Below are positions 17,371-27,502 of a stretch of 64,000 bases of DNA, piece after piece (the stretch's first letter is position 1; the number at the start of each line of letters is the position of its first letter). The stretch lies in NCBI RefSeq assembly GCF_900112235.1, contig NZ_FOLH01000004.1, forward strand, positions 371,991-435,990, read 5' to 3'. Origin of the DNA: Marinospirillum celere. Its GTDB lineage: Bacteria; Pseudomonadota; Gammaproteobacteria; Pseudomonadales; Halomonadaceae. Position numbers and translations under genes: made by a program. Under the pieces are notes generated by a model. It searched no databases. It saw only the letters and a list, made by a program, of their open reading frames with translations, and was not told the origin of the DNA.

Positions 17371-18524
17371 CCAGACCCGCTATTCTGGCACTAGAAGATG
17401 GCAGTATTTTCCGTGGCACTGCAATTGGAGCCGATGGTCAGACCCTTGGTGAGGTGGTGTTCAATACCGCGATGACGGGCTATCAGGAAATTCTGACCGA
17501 CCCTTCCTACACCAAACAACTGGTGACCCTGACTTATCCTCATATCGGTAATACCGGTATCAACCCGGAAGATATCGAATCGGCTTCCCTGGGCGCAGCA
17601 GGTCTGATCATTCGTGATTTGCCTTTGATGGCCAGCAACTTTCGTAGCGAACAAACCCTGACTGAATACCTGCAGGTCAATCAATTGGTGGCGATCGGTG
17701 ATATCGATACCCGCCGTTTGACGCGCATTCTGCGTGATAAGGGTTCTTTAAATGGCTGTATTCTGGCGGGCGATGAAGCCACCACTGAAGCTGGTCAGCA
17801 AAAGGCATTGGAAGCGGCGCGGGACTTCCCCGGTTTGAAAGGCATGGATCTGGCCAAAGAAGTGACGACTGCCAGCATCAGTAACTGGACTCAGGGTGAG
17901 TGGGTGCTGGGTGAAGGCTATGCTCAAATCGATGAAGCCAGTCAGCCTTATCATGTCGTCGCTTATGACTATGGCGTCAAGTTCAACATCTTGCGCATGC
18001 TAGCCAGTCGCGGCTGCCGGATTACCCTGGTGCCAGCTCAAACACCGGCCAGTGAAGTGCTGGCGATGAATCCCGATGGTGTTTTCCTTTCTAATGGCCC
18101 TGGCGACCCCCAGCCTTGTGATTATGCGATCCAGGCGATTGCTGAGATCCTAGAAACAGATATCCCTGTCTTTGGTATCTGCCTGGGTCATCAGTTACTG
18201 GCACTGGCATCTGGAGCCCAATCCGTGAAGATGCCGCATGGTCACCATGGTGCTAACCATCCGGTACAGGATCTGGATACAGGCGTGGTGATGATTACCA
18301 GCCAAAACCATGGCTTTGCGGTGGATGAAAACTCCTTGCCCGACACCTTGCGCGCAACGCATAAATCCCTGTTTGATGGCACCCTGCAGGGAATCGAGCG
18401 CACCGATAAGGCGGCTTTCAGTTTCCAGGGGCACCCGGAGGCCAGCCCTGGTCCTCAGGATGTTGCGCCCTTGTTTGATCGCTTTATTCAGCTAATCGAA
18501 GCACGCAAAACGACTTCAGCCTGA
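17367..18524 (+). CDS. carA: Carbamoyl-phosphate synthase small (glutaminase) subunit
   Basis: A 385-aa subunit that hydrolyses glutamine and channels ammonia to CarB for carbamoyl phosphate, the shared precursor of arginine and pyrimidines. The start is TTG at 17367, six bases after a strong GGGAGGAGG ribosome site; it gives [17 protein letters not shown], which aligns with the conserved N terminus of pseudomonad CarA. The glutaminase nucleophile is C272 in FGICLGHQ, and the His/Glu of the triad are in [10 protein letters not shown]. carB follows after 26 bp. The leader contains a terminator, suggesting attenuation as well as promoter control. Confidence 0.95.
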   Translation: MTRPAILALEDGSIFRGTAIGADGQTLGEVVFNTAMTGYQEILTDPSYTKQLVTLTYPHIGNTGINPEDIESASLGAAGLIIRDLPLMASNFRSEQTLTEYLQVNQLVAIGDIDTRRLTRILRDKGSLNGCILAGDEATTEAGQQKALEAARDFPGLKGMDLAKEVTTASISNWTQGEWVLGEGYAQIDEASQPYHVVAYDYGVKFNILRMLASRGCRITLVPAQTPASEVLAMNPDGVFLSNGPGDPQPCDYAIQAIAEILETDIPVFGICLGHQLLALASGAQSVKMPHGHHGANHPVQDLDTGVVMITSQNHGFAVDENSLPDTLRATHKSLFDGTLQGIERTDKAAFSFQGHPEASPGPQDVAPLFDRFIQLIEARKTTSA

Positions 18525-18550
18525 ACCCGATAGAGACAACAGAGACAGTC

Positions 18551-21500
18551 ATGCCAAAACGCACAGATATCAACAGCATTCTTATTTTGGGCGCTGGCCC
18601 TATCGTCATCGGTCAGGCCTGTGAATTCGACTACTCCGGTGCTCAGGCCTGTAAAGCCCTGCGTGAAGAAGGCTACCGGGTCATTCTGGTCAACTCCAAC
18701 CCGGCGACCATCATGACCGATCCGGTGATGGCCGATGCCACCTACATCGAACCCATTCTCTGGGATGTGGTAGAAAAAATTATTGAAAAAGAGCGCCCTG
18801 ACGCGGTTTTGCCAACCATGGGCGGGCAGACGGCACTTAACTGTGCTCTGGATCTGGAGAAGCACGGCGTTCTGGAAAAATACGGCGTGGAAATGATTGG
18901 TGCCAATGCCGACACCATCGATAAGGCGGAAGACCGGGATCGTTTTGACAAAGCGATGAAGAAAATCGGCCTGGAGTGTCCCAAGGCTTCCATGGCGCAT
19001 AGCATGGAAGAAGCCTGGCAGGTTCAGGCGGAACTGGGCTTTCCCTGCATTATTCGTCCTTCTTTCACCATGGGCGGCTCAGGTGGCGGTATTGCATATA
19101 ACAAGGAAGAGTTTGAAGAAATCTGTCTGCGTGGGTTGGATCTTTCGCCCACTAAAGAGCTGCTGATCGATGAATCTCTGATTGGCTGGAAAGAATATGA
19201 AATGGAAGTGGTGCGCGACAAGAATGACAACTGCATTATTGTCTGTGCCATTGAAAATTTTGATGCCATGGGTGTACATACTGGTGATTCCATCACCGTT
19301 GCGCCTGCGCAAACTCTGACCGACAAGGAATACCAGTTGATGCGTAATGCTTCCCTGGCGGTGTTGCGGGAAATTGGTGTGGAAACCGGTGGCTCCAACG
19401 TTCAGTTTGGTATCAACCCTGATAACGGACGGATGGTCGTTATTGAAATGAACCCCCGGGTCAGTCGTTCTTCGGCGCTGGCTTCCAAGGCGACCGGTTT
19501 CCCGATTGCCAAGATCGCGGCCAAACTGGCGGTGGGCTATACCCTGGATGAGCTGCAGAATGATATTACCGGGGGGGCCACGCCAGCATCTTTTGAGCCC
19601 TCCATTGACTACGTGGTTACCAAGATTCCACGTTTTACCTTTGAAAAATTCCCTCAGGCCAATGACCGCCTGACCACCCAGATGAAGTCGGTGGGTGAAG
19701 TCATGGCCATCGGTCGCACCTTCCAGGAATCCCTACAGAAAGCCCTGCGTGGTCTGGAAGTGGGTGCCAATGGTCTGGACCCGAAAATTGAGAAGTGGGA
19801 TGACGAAGCTCGCAATCTGCTCAAACGCGAGCTGTTGAACCCAGGTGCTGACCGCATCTGGTATATCGCTGATGCCTTCCGCTCCGGCATGAGCCTGGAA
19901 GACGTCTTCCGCCTGACCAATGTTGATCCCTGGTATCTGGTGCAGTTGCAGGAATTGATTCAGTTGGAAGATCAGGTCGCAAAAACCGCTTTTGGTGATC
20001 TGGATTACGAGCTGGTGTATCGCCTCAAGCGCAAGGGCTTCTCCGATGCGCGTCTGGCCCAGCTGTTGGGTGTCTCTGAAGCCTCCTTCCGCAAACTGCG
20101 TCACCAGTTAAAAGTGCGCCCGACTTACAAGCGCGTAGATACCTGTGCAGCCGAGTTTGCGACCAGTACCGCTTACATGTACTCCACCTATGAAGAAGAG
20201 TGTGAGGCCGAACCTTCGTCCCGCGACAAAATCATGGTGCTGGGTGGCGGCCCCAATCGCATCGGTCAGGGCATTGAGTTTGACTACTGTTGTGTGCATG
20301 CGGCTTTTGCCATGCGCGATGACGGCTATGAAACCATCATGGTGAACTGCAACCCGGAAACAGTTTCTACGGATTATGACACCTCGGATCGCCTCTATTT
20401 TGAGCCGGTGACCCTGGAAGATGTGCTGGAAATTGTACATAAAGAGCAGCCAAAAGGCGTAATTGTCCAGTTTGGTGGGCAAACGCCGCTGAAGCTGGCG
20501 CGGGATCTGGAAGCGGCCGGTGTGCCCATTATTGGCACCACCCCGGATGCGATTGATCGCGCCGAAGACCGTGAGCGCTTCCAGCAGATGATTGAAAAGC
20601 TGGGGCTCAAGCAGCCACCCAATGCCACGGCGCGCAGCTTTGATGAAGCCCTGGCCAAGGCTGAAGCCATCGGTTATCCACTGGTAGTGCGTCCCTCCTA
20701 TGTGCTGGGTGGTCGTGCCATGGAAATCGTTTATGGTTCCGATGAGCTGGAACGCTACATGACCAGTGCTGTGAAGGTTTCCAATGACAGCCCAGTGCTG
20801 CTGGATCACTTTCTGAACGCTGCGATTGAAATTGATGTCGATGCAGTCAGCGACGGCAAGGATGTGGTGATCGGCGGCATCATGCAGCACATCGAGCAGG
20901 CTGGGGTTCACTCGGGTGATTCGGCCTGTTCTTTGCCACCCTATTCCCTGCCACCGGAAGTGCAGGATCAGATGCGGGTGATGATTGCCCAGATGGCGCG
21001 TGAACTGGGCGTTGTCGGCCTGATGAACGTGCAGTTGGCCTGGCAGGATGGTGAAATTTATATTATTGAAGTGAATCCTCGGGCCTCACGGACCGTACCT
21101 TTTGTGTCCAAGTGTATCGGTACTTCTTTGGCCCAGGTGGCAGCACGCTGTATGGCGGGCACCAGTCTGAAGGATCAGGGTTTTGAAAAGGAAATTATTC
21201 CGCCCTTCTACAGCGTTAAGGAAGCGGTCTTCCCCTTCAACAAGTTCCAGGGGGTGGACCCAATTCTCGGCCCGGAAATGAAATCCACCGGTGAAGTCAT
21301 GGGCAGCGGCACCACCTTTGCGGAAGCCTTCCTCAAGGCGCAATTGGGTGCGGGTGAAAAAATGCCCAAGGCAGGCGGCAAGGCTTTCTTGTCCGTTCGC
21401 GAAGCCGATAAAAAAGCCATTGTGGGTGTTGCCGCCTCTCTGACCAAGCTGGGTTACAACCTGGTGGCGACCAGTGGTACGGCGGCGGTGCTCAAGGCGG

Positions 21501-21772
21501 CTGGCTTTGAAGCAGAAGTGGTCAACAAGGTAGCTGAAGGCCGACCTCATATAGTGGACAAGGTCAAGAACGACGAAATCGTTTACATCGTCAACACCAC
21601 AGAAGGACGTCAGGCGATTGCCGATTCCTCCGGTATTCGTCGCGCGGCCCTGCAACACAAGGTGCCCTACACCACGACCCTGGCCGGTGCCGCTGCACTT
21701 TGTCAGGCGCTGGAATATGGCATGAATATCCAGGTTCGCCGTCTACAGAAGTTGCACGCAGGAGAAGTCTGA
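18551..21772 (+). CDS. carB: Carbamoyl-phosphate synthase large subunit
   Basis: A 1073-aa synthetase with two homologous ATP-grasp halves: the N-terminal half makes carboxyphosphate and carbamate, the C-terminal half phosphorylates carbamate. Duplicate signatures are visible, for example [20 protein letters not shown] and its counterpart [19 protein letters not shown], and two ATP-grasp segments ([12 protein letters not shown] and [12 protein letters not shown]). The C-terminal MGS-like regulatory domain, starting about residue 940, is the allosteric site for UMP and ornithine in the E. coli enzyme. Length is normal. The stop TGA overlaps the greA ATG by one base, so translation of the two may be coupled. 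Confidence 0.97.
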   Translation: MPKRTDINSILILGAGPIVIGQACEFDYSGAQACKALREEGYRVILVNSNPATIMTDPVMADATYIEPILWDVVEKIIEKERPDAVLPTMGGQTALNCALDLEKHGVLEKYGVEMIGANADTIDKAEDRDRFDKAMKKIGLECPKASMAHSMEEAWQVQAELGFPCIIRPSFTMGGSGGGIAYNKEEFEEICLRGLDLSPTKELLIDESLIGWKEYEMEVVRDKNDNCIIVCAIENFDAMGVHTGDSITVAPAQTLTDKEYQLMRNASLAVLREIGVETGGSNVQFGINPDNGRMVVIEMNPRVSRSSALASKATGFPIAKIAAKLAVGYTLDELQNDITGGATPASFEPSIDYVVTKIPRFTFEKFPQANDRLTTQMKSVGEVMAIGRTFQESLQKALRGLEVGANGLDPKIEKWDDEARNLLKRELLNPGADRIWYIADAFRSGMSLEDVFRLTNVDPWYLVQLQELIQLEDQVAKTAFGDLDYELVYRLKRKGFSDARLAQLLGVSEASFRKLRHQLKVRPTYKRVDTCAAEFATSTAYMYSTYEEECEAEPSSRDKIMVLGGGPNRIGQGIEFDYCCVHAAFAMRDDGYETIMVNCNPETVSTDYDTSDRLYFEPVTLEDVLEIVHKEQPKGVIVQFGGQTPLKLARDLEAAGVPIIGTTPDAIDRAEDRERFQQMIEKLGLKQPPNATARSFDEALAKAEAIGYPLVVRPSYVLGGRAMEIVYGSDELERYMTSAVKVSNDSPVLLDHFLNAAIEIDVDAVSDGKDVVIGGIMQHIEQAGVHSGDSACSLPPYSLPPEVQDQMRVMIAQMARELGVVGLMNVQLAWQDGEIYIIEVNPRASRTVPFVSKCIGTSLAQVAARCMAGTSLKDQGFEKEIIPPFYSVKEAVFPFNKFQGVDPILGPEMKSTGEVMGSGTTFAEAFLKAQLGAGEKMPKAGGKAFLSVREADKKAIVGVAASLTKLGYNLVATSGTAAVLKAAGFEAEVVNKVAEGRPHIVDKVKNDEIVYIVNTTEGRQAIADSSGIRRAALQHKVPYTTTLAGAAALCQALEYGMNIQVRRLQKLHAGEV

Positions 21773-22254
21773 TGCAAAAAAGCCCTATGACTGTGCAGGG
21801 TGAAAAGCGCCTGCGCGAAGAGTTGGAAGAACTGAAAACCGTGAAGCGCCCCCGAGTAATTGAGGCCATCGCCGAAGCACGCGAGCATGGTGACCTGAAG
21901 GAAAATGCTGAATACCACGCAGCGCGTGAAGAGCAGGGTTTCATTGAAGGTCGGATTCAGGAAATCGAAGGCAAGTTGGGTAATGCCCAGGTGATTGATG
22001 TCAGTCAGTTGCCGAAAACCGGTAAGGTGGTTTTCGGTGTCACCGTCGAGCTTCTTAACCTGGATACCGATGAAGAAGTCAGCTACACCATCGTCGGTGA
22101 AGATGAGGCTGACCTCAAGATTAACAAGATTTCCTTTACCTCTCCAATTGCCCGTGCCCTGATCGGCAAGGAAGAAGGTGATGTAGCGGTGGTGAAAACG
22201 CCACGCGGTGAAGTGGAATATGAAATCAGTGATGTGATCTACGGCCAAGGCTAA
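21772..22254 (+). CDS. greA: Transcription elongation factor GreA
   Basis: A 160-aa factor that enters the RNA polymerase secondary channel and stimulates cleavage of backtracked transcripts. I use the ATG at 21772 ([18 protein letters not shown]), with GGAGAAG just upstream and a one-base overlap with the carB stop. In-frame codons further upstream lie inside carB and have no family support. The N-terminal coiled-coil tip contains the acidic pair in [21 protein letters not shown], and the C-terminal domain has [14 protein letters not shown] and [10 protein letters not shown]. It closes the dapB/carAB/greA block and is followed by a terminator facing the convergent lipase chaperone gene. Confidence 0.97.
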   Translation: MQKSPMTVQGEKRLREELEELKTVKRPRVIEAIAEAREHGDLKENAEYHAAREEQGFIEGRIQEIEGKLGNAQVIDVSQLPKTGKVVFGVTVELLNLDTDEEVSYTIVGEDEADLKINKISFTSPIARALIGKEEGDVAVVKTPRGEVEYEISDVIYGQG

Positions 22255-22270
22255 TTTTAGTTTGTGCCTG

Positions 22271-22297
22271 AAAACCCGCCGCTAGGCGGGTTTTTTT
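22271..22297 (+). terminator. Rho-independent terminator of greA
   Basis: AAAACCCGCC/GGCGGG (6-bp GC core, GCTA loop) followed by seven Ts. The stop codon of the convergent lipase chaperone gene lies inside the T-run. The four As on the left could allow weak use in the other direction. Confidence 0.92.
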
Positions 22298-23111
22298 ATT
22301 CGACAAGAGCTTGGAGCTGTTCACGGTGACGCGCTTCACTATTTCTCAGTTCAGCAGGAAGTTTGGCAGCAGCCTTTTGTAGAGCGGCTTCCTTTTCTTG
22401 AGGCTCAAGATAAGGGTCGTGCATGAGTGTCAAACGCGTCAGAGCAAAGTCGGTATAGGCCTCTTCCATTCCAAAAAAAGCATCGACGACAGGGGGCTCA
22501 AAGACCTGGCGTCTTAAGCGCATTAATTCCTGCTGGGCTGCTTCCAAAACATGAATCTTATATTCGGGCGTTTGTTCCTGCGCGGGAGCCAAGGGCTGAG
22601 ATAAATACTGGTAGGCCAGCTCCTGATAGCCTAAATACGCATCCAGCAGTTGCTTGGCTTCTTCAGCAGCCTGGGCGGGTAGATGCTGCTCGGCCAGCAG
22701 ATGGATTTGTTCAATACTTTGCCAAGGATCTTCCAGTAAATTGGCCTGACTTAAGAAGTAATCAAAAAAATCACGAGTTTGTAAACTGATCACTAGCTCA
22801 CCGGCCTCAGTGGCAGCTAGAAAACCATCTATGCCTGTTCCTTCAAGCACAGGAAGCAATTCAAGTTGGTCGCTTTGCATCGGAGTTTGATAGTGAATAG
22901 CGTCCTGATTGCTTTCAGTGTTGGCTGTCTGGGCTGGCTTCTGGGTCATTGCTGACTGATCGTCAGCAACTACAGATGAGGCCGTTTGAGTGTCCGGGGC
23001 AGCTGCTGAAACTTCTACTACAGAAGTGCTGCTGGACACCTTGTTGTTCAGTGCTGACCAGATGCTAAAGCTCAGGGCGATAACGGCAAGGAAAGACAGG
23101 GTTTTTGTCAT
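22296..23111 (-). CDS. lifO: Lipase-specific foldase (lipase chaperone)
   Basis: A 271-aa inner-membrane-anchored periplasmic chaperone that folds the secreted lipase encoded just upstream. The start at 23111 (MTKTLSFLAVIALSFSIW) has a GGAG site nine bases away; a longer frame reaches 23153 without support. An N-terminal membrane helix is followed by a Ser/Ala/Thr-rich linker (about 25-75), then the foldase domain with the family motif around TRDFFDYFLS, equivalent to the RxxFDY signature. It is shorter than the roughly 340-aa Pseudomonas and Burkholderia foldases. It lies 48 bp after the lipA stop, forming a lipA-lifO operon. Function is inferred from the motif and partner. Confidence 0.86.
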   Translation of the reverse strand: MTKTLSFLAVIALSFSIWSALNNKVSSSTSVVEVSAAAPDTQTASSVVADDQSAMTQKPAQTANTESNQDAIHYQTPMQSDQLELLPVLEGTGIDGFLAATEAGELVISLQTRDFFDYFLSQANLLEDPWQSIEQIHLLAEQHLPAQAAEEAKQLLDAYLGYQELAYQYLSQPLAPAQEQTPEYKIHVLEAAQQELMRLRRQVFEPPVVDAFFGMEEAYTDFALTRLTLMHDPYLEPQEKEAALQKAAAKLPAELRNSEARHREQLQALVE

Positions 23112-23159
23112 AGAAAGACTCCGGAAAGAAGCTGCAGGGGTTGCCCCCTGCAACAGGTA

Positions 23160-24086
23160 TTAAAGTCCGAGATTTTTCAGACGGTTGGCATGAGTCCGAT
23201 AGGGCGTGACCGGGTTGTGCCACAAGGAGCGAATACCAAAGAGATGGTTGACTGCATCCAAATGGTTGCTGTGGTTATAGTTGGCAAGGACCTGGCCAAA
23301 TTTTTGAGAACAAACACTGACCAGACCATCATTCTGTTCACCAGCAAAAACCAAGCCAGTGATCGCTAAGGGTCCATCACTGGGATCCAGAAGATTAGTT
23401 AGTGTGCCGCGGCCTGTCCAGGAAAAATAATGTTGGGTGTGGCCTGCAACTGTGGCTTGATGCGCGCCTCCGGTGCAGCCATTGGGGTTCAAGCCCTTCC
23501 AGCCGGTTTCATCGTTCAGTGCCAGACTACCCTGAGTGGTCAAGGTTTCCATGGCCGCTATACCATCCTGAGTATGGCTTTGTCCGGTAAAAAAATTCAT
23601 CAACTGGCCCAGAGAAACAGCAATCTGATCAAGAAGATTTTCAGGAAGGCTTTCAGGGTTGAGTTGGCCGCGCAGCAAATCGGCAACGGCGGAGCCCTTG
23701 TTCACGCCATTGATGCTGGTGACCGAGGCTACTCTTTCTGGACTCAGGTGGGCCGCATAGCGTGAAGTGGGTGCCCCCTGGCTATGTCCGAACAGATGGT
23801 ATTTTTCCGCGCCCCAGTTTTCTAGCTGGTTAGCCAGTTGTTGGCCGCGTTCTTGGCTGCTGTTAACGAAAGAAACATTGGCGACCTTGACCGTGGCACC
23901 GCTGCGTTCCAGGTGCCAGGGGATGGTATGAAAGTAATTGACCAGACCGCCAATATCATCAAAGCCCATAACACCATGTACTAAGACGATGGGGTGCTGA
24001 GTTTGCGTATAGCTAGCCATCAGTGGAGCTGATGCAAAAGACAGACTCAATGCCGCTGCCAGGCAGAAGTTTTTATAGAATTTCAT
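23160..24086 (-). CDS. lipA: Secreted triacylglycerol lipase (family I)
   Basis: A 308-aa extracellular lipase with a signal peptide of about 24 residues (ending PLMAS). The catalytic triad is S102 in GHSQG, D253 in QNDGLV and H275 in SNHLD. C204 and C259 are placed to form the disulfide of family I.1/I.2 enzymes. LVHGVMGFD supplies the oxyanion region. It needs the adjacent foldase and presumably type II secretion. The leader carries two AANAANAA-type motifs at the ribosome site, suggesting Hfq/Crc translational repression. The lipA-lifO pair interrupts the greA-yhbY neighbourhood that is contiguous in pseudomonads, so it is probably an acquired insertion. Confidence 0.94.
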   Translation of the reverse strand: MKFYKNFCLAAALSLSFASAPLMASYTQTQHPIVLVHGVMGFDDIGGLVNYFHTIPWHLERSGATVKVANVSFVNSSQERGQQLANQLENWGAEKYHLFGHSQGAPTSRYAAHLSPERVASVTSINGVNKGSAVADLLRGQLNPESLPENLLDQIAVSLGQLMNFFTGQSHTQDGIAAMETLTTQGSLALNDETGWKGLNPNGCTGGAHQATVAGHTQHYFSWTGRGTLTNLLDPSDGPLAITGLVFAGEQNDGLVSVCSQKFGQVLANYNHSNHLDAVNHLFGIRSLWHNPVTPYRTHANRLKNLGL

Positions 24087-24089
24087 GAA

Positions 24090-24115
24090 TTTTCCTTATT
24101 TTTGTCATTGTTATT
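24090..24115 (-). promoter_or_regulatory. lipA ribosome-site region with two Hfq/Crc-type A-rich motifs
   Basis: On the reverse strand the leader reads AATAACAA (24115-24108) and AAAAATAA (24103-24096); the latter overlaps the AAGGA Shine-Dalgarno sequence (24097-24093), which lies six bases before the lipA ATG. Both fit AANAANAA, the Hfq distal-face motif used in Pseudomonas carbon catabolite repression. The regulatory role is inferred. Confidence 0.55.
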
Positions 24116-24213
24116 ACGGGATGGATCCAAGATCCAGGGGTAATAATTAGTACAAAACAAGGCATGATACAAGTGTTTGAATCATCCGATTGAATGATTA
24201 TTTTTTTATAAGC

Positions 24214-24249
24214 ATAAACAGTCACCGGACGGATCCGGTAACTGTTTAT
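24214..24249. repeat. Long inverted repeat between yhbY and lipA
   Basis: Arms ATAAACAGT-C-ACCGG and CCGGT-A-ACTGTTTAT give 14 pairs with one mismatch around a 6-nt loop. It lies 33 bp after the yhbY stop and 127 bp before lipA. It lacks a clean T-run on the reverse strand, so it may be a weak yhbY terminator or an operator for lipA. Confidence 0.5.
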
Positions 24250-24282
24250 TTGTAAAGAGGTTAAGAGTTAATCAGAGATTTC

Positions 24283-24588
24283 TTAGCTGTGACGGAGAAG
24301 GTTGGAGAGCTTGGGATTGGGCTTGCGCGCTGGCCGGTAGTAGAGGCCAATTTTGCCAATGGTTTGCACTACTTCAGCATCCAGTTTTTTGGCCAGGTCG
24401 GCGATCATTTCAGCACGCTCATCACGTTCACCAACAAAACGAATTTTGATCAGTTCGTGGTCTTCTAGGGCGCGCTCAGCTTCTTTGATCACGCCTTCAG
24501 AAAGCCCTTCTTCGCCAACCAAAACAACGGGATTGAGGGCGTGGCCGATGGCTCTCAGTTCTTTCTTTTGTGCGCCTTTAAGGCTCAT
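24283..24588 (-). CDS. yhbY: Ribosome assembly RNA-binding protein YhbY
   Basis: A 101-aa protein made of a single CRS1-YhbY (CRM) domain that binds pre-50S particles. Recognisable parts are KKELRAIGHALNPVVLVGEEGLSEGV at the N terminus, the central ALEDHELIKIRFVG and the C-terminal VQTIGKIGLYYRP. Length is normal. It is divergent from rlmE across 119 bp, the arrangement found widely in gammaproteobacteria where yhbY faces rlmE-ftsH. A long inverted repeat follows the stop codon. Confidence 0.94.
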   Translation of the reverse strand: MSLKGAQKKELRAIGHALNPVVLVGEEGLSEGVIKEAERALEDHELIKIRFVGERDERAEMIADLAKKLDAEVVQTIGKIGLYYRPARKPNPKLSNLLRHS

Positions 24589-24707
24589 GTTAATCTACTC
24601 TGCTTCTAGTCAGGGTTGGGCAGTGCCCGCCAATGACTATTCTAGACTGAGTCGCTGTCTGGGTCATCCCCCAGAAGCAAACCTTTCAGCAAGTTTTAGA
24701 GGTATTT

Positions 24708-25328
24708 GTGGCCCGCTCCAAAACCAGTGCTGCCTGGCTAAAAGAACATGTTGATGATCACTGGGTTCAACAAGCCCAAAAGGATGGCTACCGCTCACGT
24801 GCGGCCTACAAGCTGGCAGAAATTGATGATAAAGACCGTTTGCTGAGGCCCGGAATGACAGTGATTGATCTGGGTAGTGCCCCAGGTGGTTGGTCACAGT
24901 TGGTTTCTGAGCGCTTGAAGGGGCAGGGTAAAATTATTGCATCCGATATTTTGCCGATGGATGCCTTGCCGGATGTCGACTTTATTCAGGGCGACTTTAC
25001 TGAAGACGAAGTGCTGGACAGCATTTTGCTGGCCATGGAAAAAAATTTGGCTGACCTTGTTATTTCCGACATGGCCCCTAACCTTAGTGGTATGAATGCG
25101 ATAGATCAGCCCAAGGCGATGTACTTGGTTGAGTTGGCGGTTGATCTTGCCCAGCAGGTACTTAGGCCAGGCGGGGATTATCTGGCTAAGGTCTTTCAGG
25201 GAGAAGGCTATGACGACTACCTAAAATTGCTTAAGGGAAACTTCAAGCAGGTGTTGACTCGCAAGCCCAAGGCTTCAAGGGCACGATCACGTGAAGTCTA
25301 TCTTCTGGCCAGAGGCTTTAAGGGCTAA
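24708..25328 (+). CDS. rlmE: 23S rRNA 2'-O-methyltransferase (U2552)
   Basis: A 206-aa SAM-dependent enzyme that methylates U2552 in the A loop of 23S rRNA during 50S maturation. The start is GTG at 24708 ([14 protein letters not shown]). The SAM site is [13 protein letters not shown] and the catalytic K-D-K-E set is represented by residues in [23 protein letters not shown] and RSREVYL. It precedes ftsH by 133 bp, as in E. coli and pseudomonads, and the pair is commonly heat-shock controlled. I could not identify a convincing sigma-32 promoter by eye. Confidence 0.96.
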   Translation: MARSKTSAAWLKEHVDDHWVQQAQKDGYRSRAAYKLAEIDDKDRLLRPGMTVIDLGSAPGGWSQLVSERLKGQGKIIASDILPMDALPDVDFIQGDFTEDEVLDSILLAMEKNLADLVISDMAPNLSGMNAIDQPKAMYLVELAVDLAQQVLRPGGDYLAKVFQGEGYDDYLKLLKGNFKQVLTRKPKASRARSREVYLLARGFKG

Positions 25329-25461
25329 GCAGGAAAATAAATCGCATTGATACAAAAGATAAATGGAACAGGATCGGGTTTTATTCGGTCTGAGACATGA
25401 ATTCCTGTAGTATAGGTATATAAGATCTACCCGGCAGGCAAGTTAACAAGAGGGCGTTGCC

Positions 25462-27432
25462 TTGAACGATATGGCGAAAAATCTCATTCTGTGGCTGGTT
25501 ATAGCTGCAGTTCTGCTGACGGTTTTCAACAATTTCAACGTTGAGCCTCAGACCAATGCTATTACCTACTCCCAATTTGTGCAGGAAGTACAGCAGCAAC
25601 AAGTGAGAAAAGTCGTTATTGACGGCTATGAAATTGAGGGCGAAAGAGCGGATGGAAGTCGTTTTCAGACCATTCGCCCAGCAGCTGAAGATCCTCGCTT
25701 GATGGATGACTTGCTGAGCAATGAAGTGCTGGTTGAAGGGCGTAAGCCTGAAACCCAGAGCATCTGGACGCGTCTGCTGATTGCCAGCTTCCCGATTCTG
25801 CTGATCTTGGCTATTTTTATCTTCTTTATGCGCCAAATGCAGGGTGGCGGCGGCGGTGGCCGCGGCGGTCCTATGAGCTTTGGTAAATCCAAGGCGCGTT
25901 TGTTAAGCCAAGACCAAATCAAAACCACCTTTGCCGATGTGGCAGGCTGTGATGAAGCCAAGGAAGACGTTAAAGAGCTGGTTGACTTCCTGAAAGACCC
26001 CGGCAAATTCCAGCGTCTGGGGGGCAAGATTCCTCGTGGTGTTCTAATGGTCGGTAGCCCAGGTACAGGTAAAACCCTGCTGGCCAAGGCTGTTGCAGGC
26101 GAAGCCAAGGTGCCTTTCTTTACGATTTCCGGCTCTGACTTTGTCGAAATGTTTGTTGGTGTGGGTGCTTCTCGTGTACGCGATATGTTTGAGCAAGCCA
26201 AGAAGCAGTCACCCTGTATCATCTTTATTGATGAAATAGATGCGGTTGGCCGTCAGCGTGGTGCCGGCATGGGCGGTGGTCATGATGAGCGCGAGCAAAC
26301 ACTGAACCAGTTGCTGGTTGAAATGGATGGTTTTGATCCTAACGACGGTATTATCGTAATTGCAGCAACCAACCGTCCCGATGTCCTGGACTCCGCGCTT
26401 CTGCGCCCTGGCCGTTTTGACCGCCAGGTCGTCGTGGGGCTGCCAGATATTCGTGGTCGTGAGCAGATTTTGGATGTTCACATGCGCAAAGTGCCCTTGG
26501 CTGACGATGTTAAGGCGTCACTGATTGCTCGGGGTACGCCCGGCTTCTCAGGGGCTGATCTGGCCAACCTGGTTAATGAGGCTGCACTCTTCGCGGCTCG
26601 GAACAACCGTCGCCTGGTGGGCATGGAAGAGTTTGAAAAAGCCAAAGACAAAATCATGATGGGTGCCGAGCGTAAATCCATGGTGATGACGGATAAAGAT
26701 AAGATCATGACGGCCTACCATGAAGCCGGCCATGCCATTCTGGGTCGACTGCTGCCTGCCCATGATCCTGTCTATAAGGTATCGATCATTCCTCGTGGGC
26801 GTGCTCTGGGTGTGACCATGTTCCTGCCGGAAGAAGATCGGATTTCCTACAGCAAACGCTACCTGCTGAGCCGAATAACTTCAGCCTATGGCGGGCGTAT
26901 TGCCGAAGAAATGTTCTATGGTGCGGATTGGGTTTCTACAGGTGCCCAGAATGATATTCAGCAGGCAACCAAGATGGCCCGCAACATGGTGACCAAGTGG
27001 GGCTTGTCGGATAAAGCCGGGCCTGTGCTCTACAGTGAAGATGAAGGTGAGATTTTTGTTGGTGCCGGTCAAGGCATGGGTCAAAGAGCTCACATCAGTG
27101 AAGAAACTGCTGAGCTGCTGGATGCAGAGGTACGTAAAATCCTTGATGACTGCTATGCAGAAGCAACCCGCATTCTCGAAGAAAATCGCGATAAAATGGA
27201 ACTGATGAAAGATGCGCTGATGGAATATGAAACCATCGACTCCCATCAGATTACAGAAATTATGGATGGACGTCCGCCTGGACCACCCAAAGATTGGGGC
27301 AATGGTCAGGGCGGTGCGACCACTGATGAAGGGCATCTATCCGGTGAGGATGAAGAGACTTCTGAGGATGCAGATAGCCAAGAATCACCCGGCCGTAAGC
27401 CCGGAGACCCCTTGGGCGGTTCAGTTCACTGA
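25462..27432 (+). CDS. ftsH: ATP-dependent zinc metalloprotease FtsH
   Basis: A 656-aa inner-membrane AAA+ protease that degrades misfolded membrane proteins and regulators. Two membrane helices (about 7-25 and 101-122) flank a periplasmic domain. Walker A is GSPGTGKT (198-205, with Ser where most have Pro), followed by the second region of homology (ATNRPDVLD...RPGRFDRQ). The zinc site is HEAGH (H420, E421, H424). The start is taken as TTG 25462, eight bases after AGAGG and giving MNDMAKN as in Pseudomonas; ATG 25471 is the alternative. The acidic C-terminal tail ends [16 protein letters not shown] strong terminator follows. Confidence 0.96.
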   Translation: MNDMAKNLILWLVIAAVLLTVFNNFNVEPQTNAITYSQFVQEVQQQQVRKVVIDGYEIEGERADGSRFQTIRPAAEDPRLMDDLLSNEVLVEGRKPETQSIWTRLLIASFPILLILAIFIFFMRQMQGGGGGGRGGPMSFGKSKARLLSQDQIKTTFADVAGCDEAKEDVKELVDFLKDPGKFQRLGGKIPRGVLMVGSPGTGKTLLAKAVAGEAKVPFFTISGSDFVEMFVGVGASRVRDMFEQAKKQSPCIIFIDEIDAVGRQRGAGMGGGHDEREQTLNQLLVEMDGFDPNDGIIVIAATNRPDVLDSALLRPGRFDRQVVVGLPDIRGREQILDVHMRKVPLADDVKASLIARGTPGFSGADLANLVNEAALFAARNNRRLVGMEEFEKAKDKIMMGAERKSMVMTDKDKIMTAYHEAGHAILGRLLPAHDPVYKVSIIPRGRALGVTMFLPEEDRISYSKRYLLSRITSAYGGRIAEEMFYGADWVSTGAQNDIQQATKMARNMVTKWGLSDKAGPVLYSEDEGEIFVGAGQGMGQRAHISEETAELLDAEVRKILDDCYAEATRILEENRDKMELMKDALMEYETIDSHQITEIMDGRPPGPPKDWGNGQGGATTDEGHLSGEDEETSEDADSQESPGRKPGDPLGGSVH

Positions 27433-27448
27433 TCTGCTTCTAGCTTTC

Positions 27449-27474
27449 AAAACCCCGCTCGGCGGGGTTTTTTT
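27449..27474 (+). terminator. Rho-independent terminator of ftsH
   Basis: CCCCGC/GCGGGG stem with a TCG loop flanked by AA and followed by seven Ts, 20 bp after the ftsH stop. Confidence 0.93.
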
Positions 27475-27502
27475 AATTCAGATTTTAAGGGCTTAGCAAT
27501 AG

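Noticed and set aside
20108..20911. Long reverse-strand frames opposite carB (up to 267 codons)
   Set aside because: They follow the third-position bias of carB and have no recognisable domains or start signals.
24130..24240. Sigma-54 promoter for lipA
   Set aside because: The best GG...GC candidate has 11 rather than 10 bases between the elements, so it was not called.
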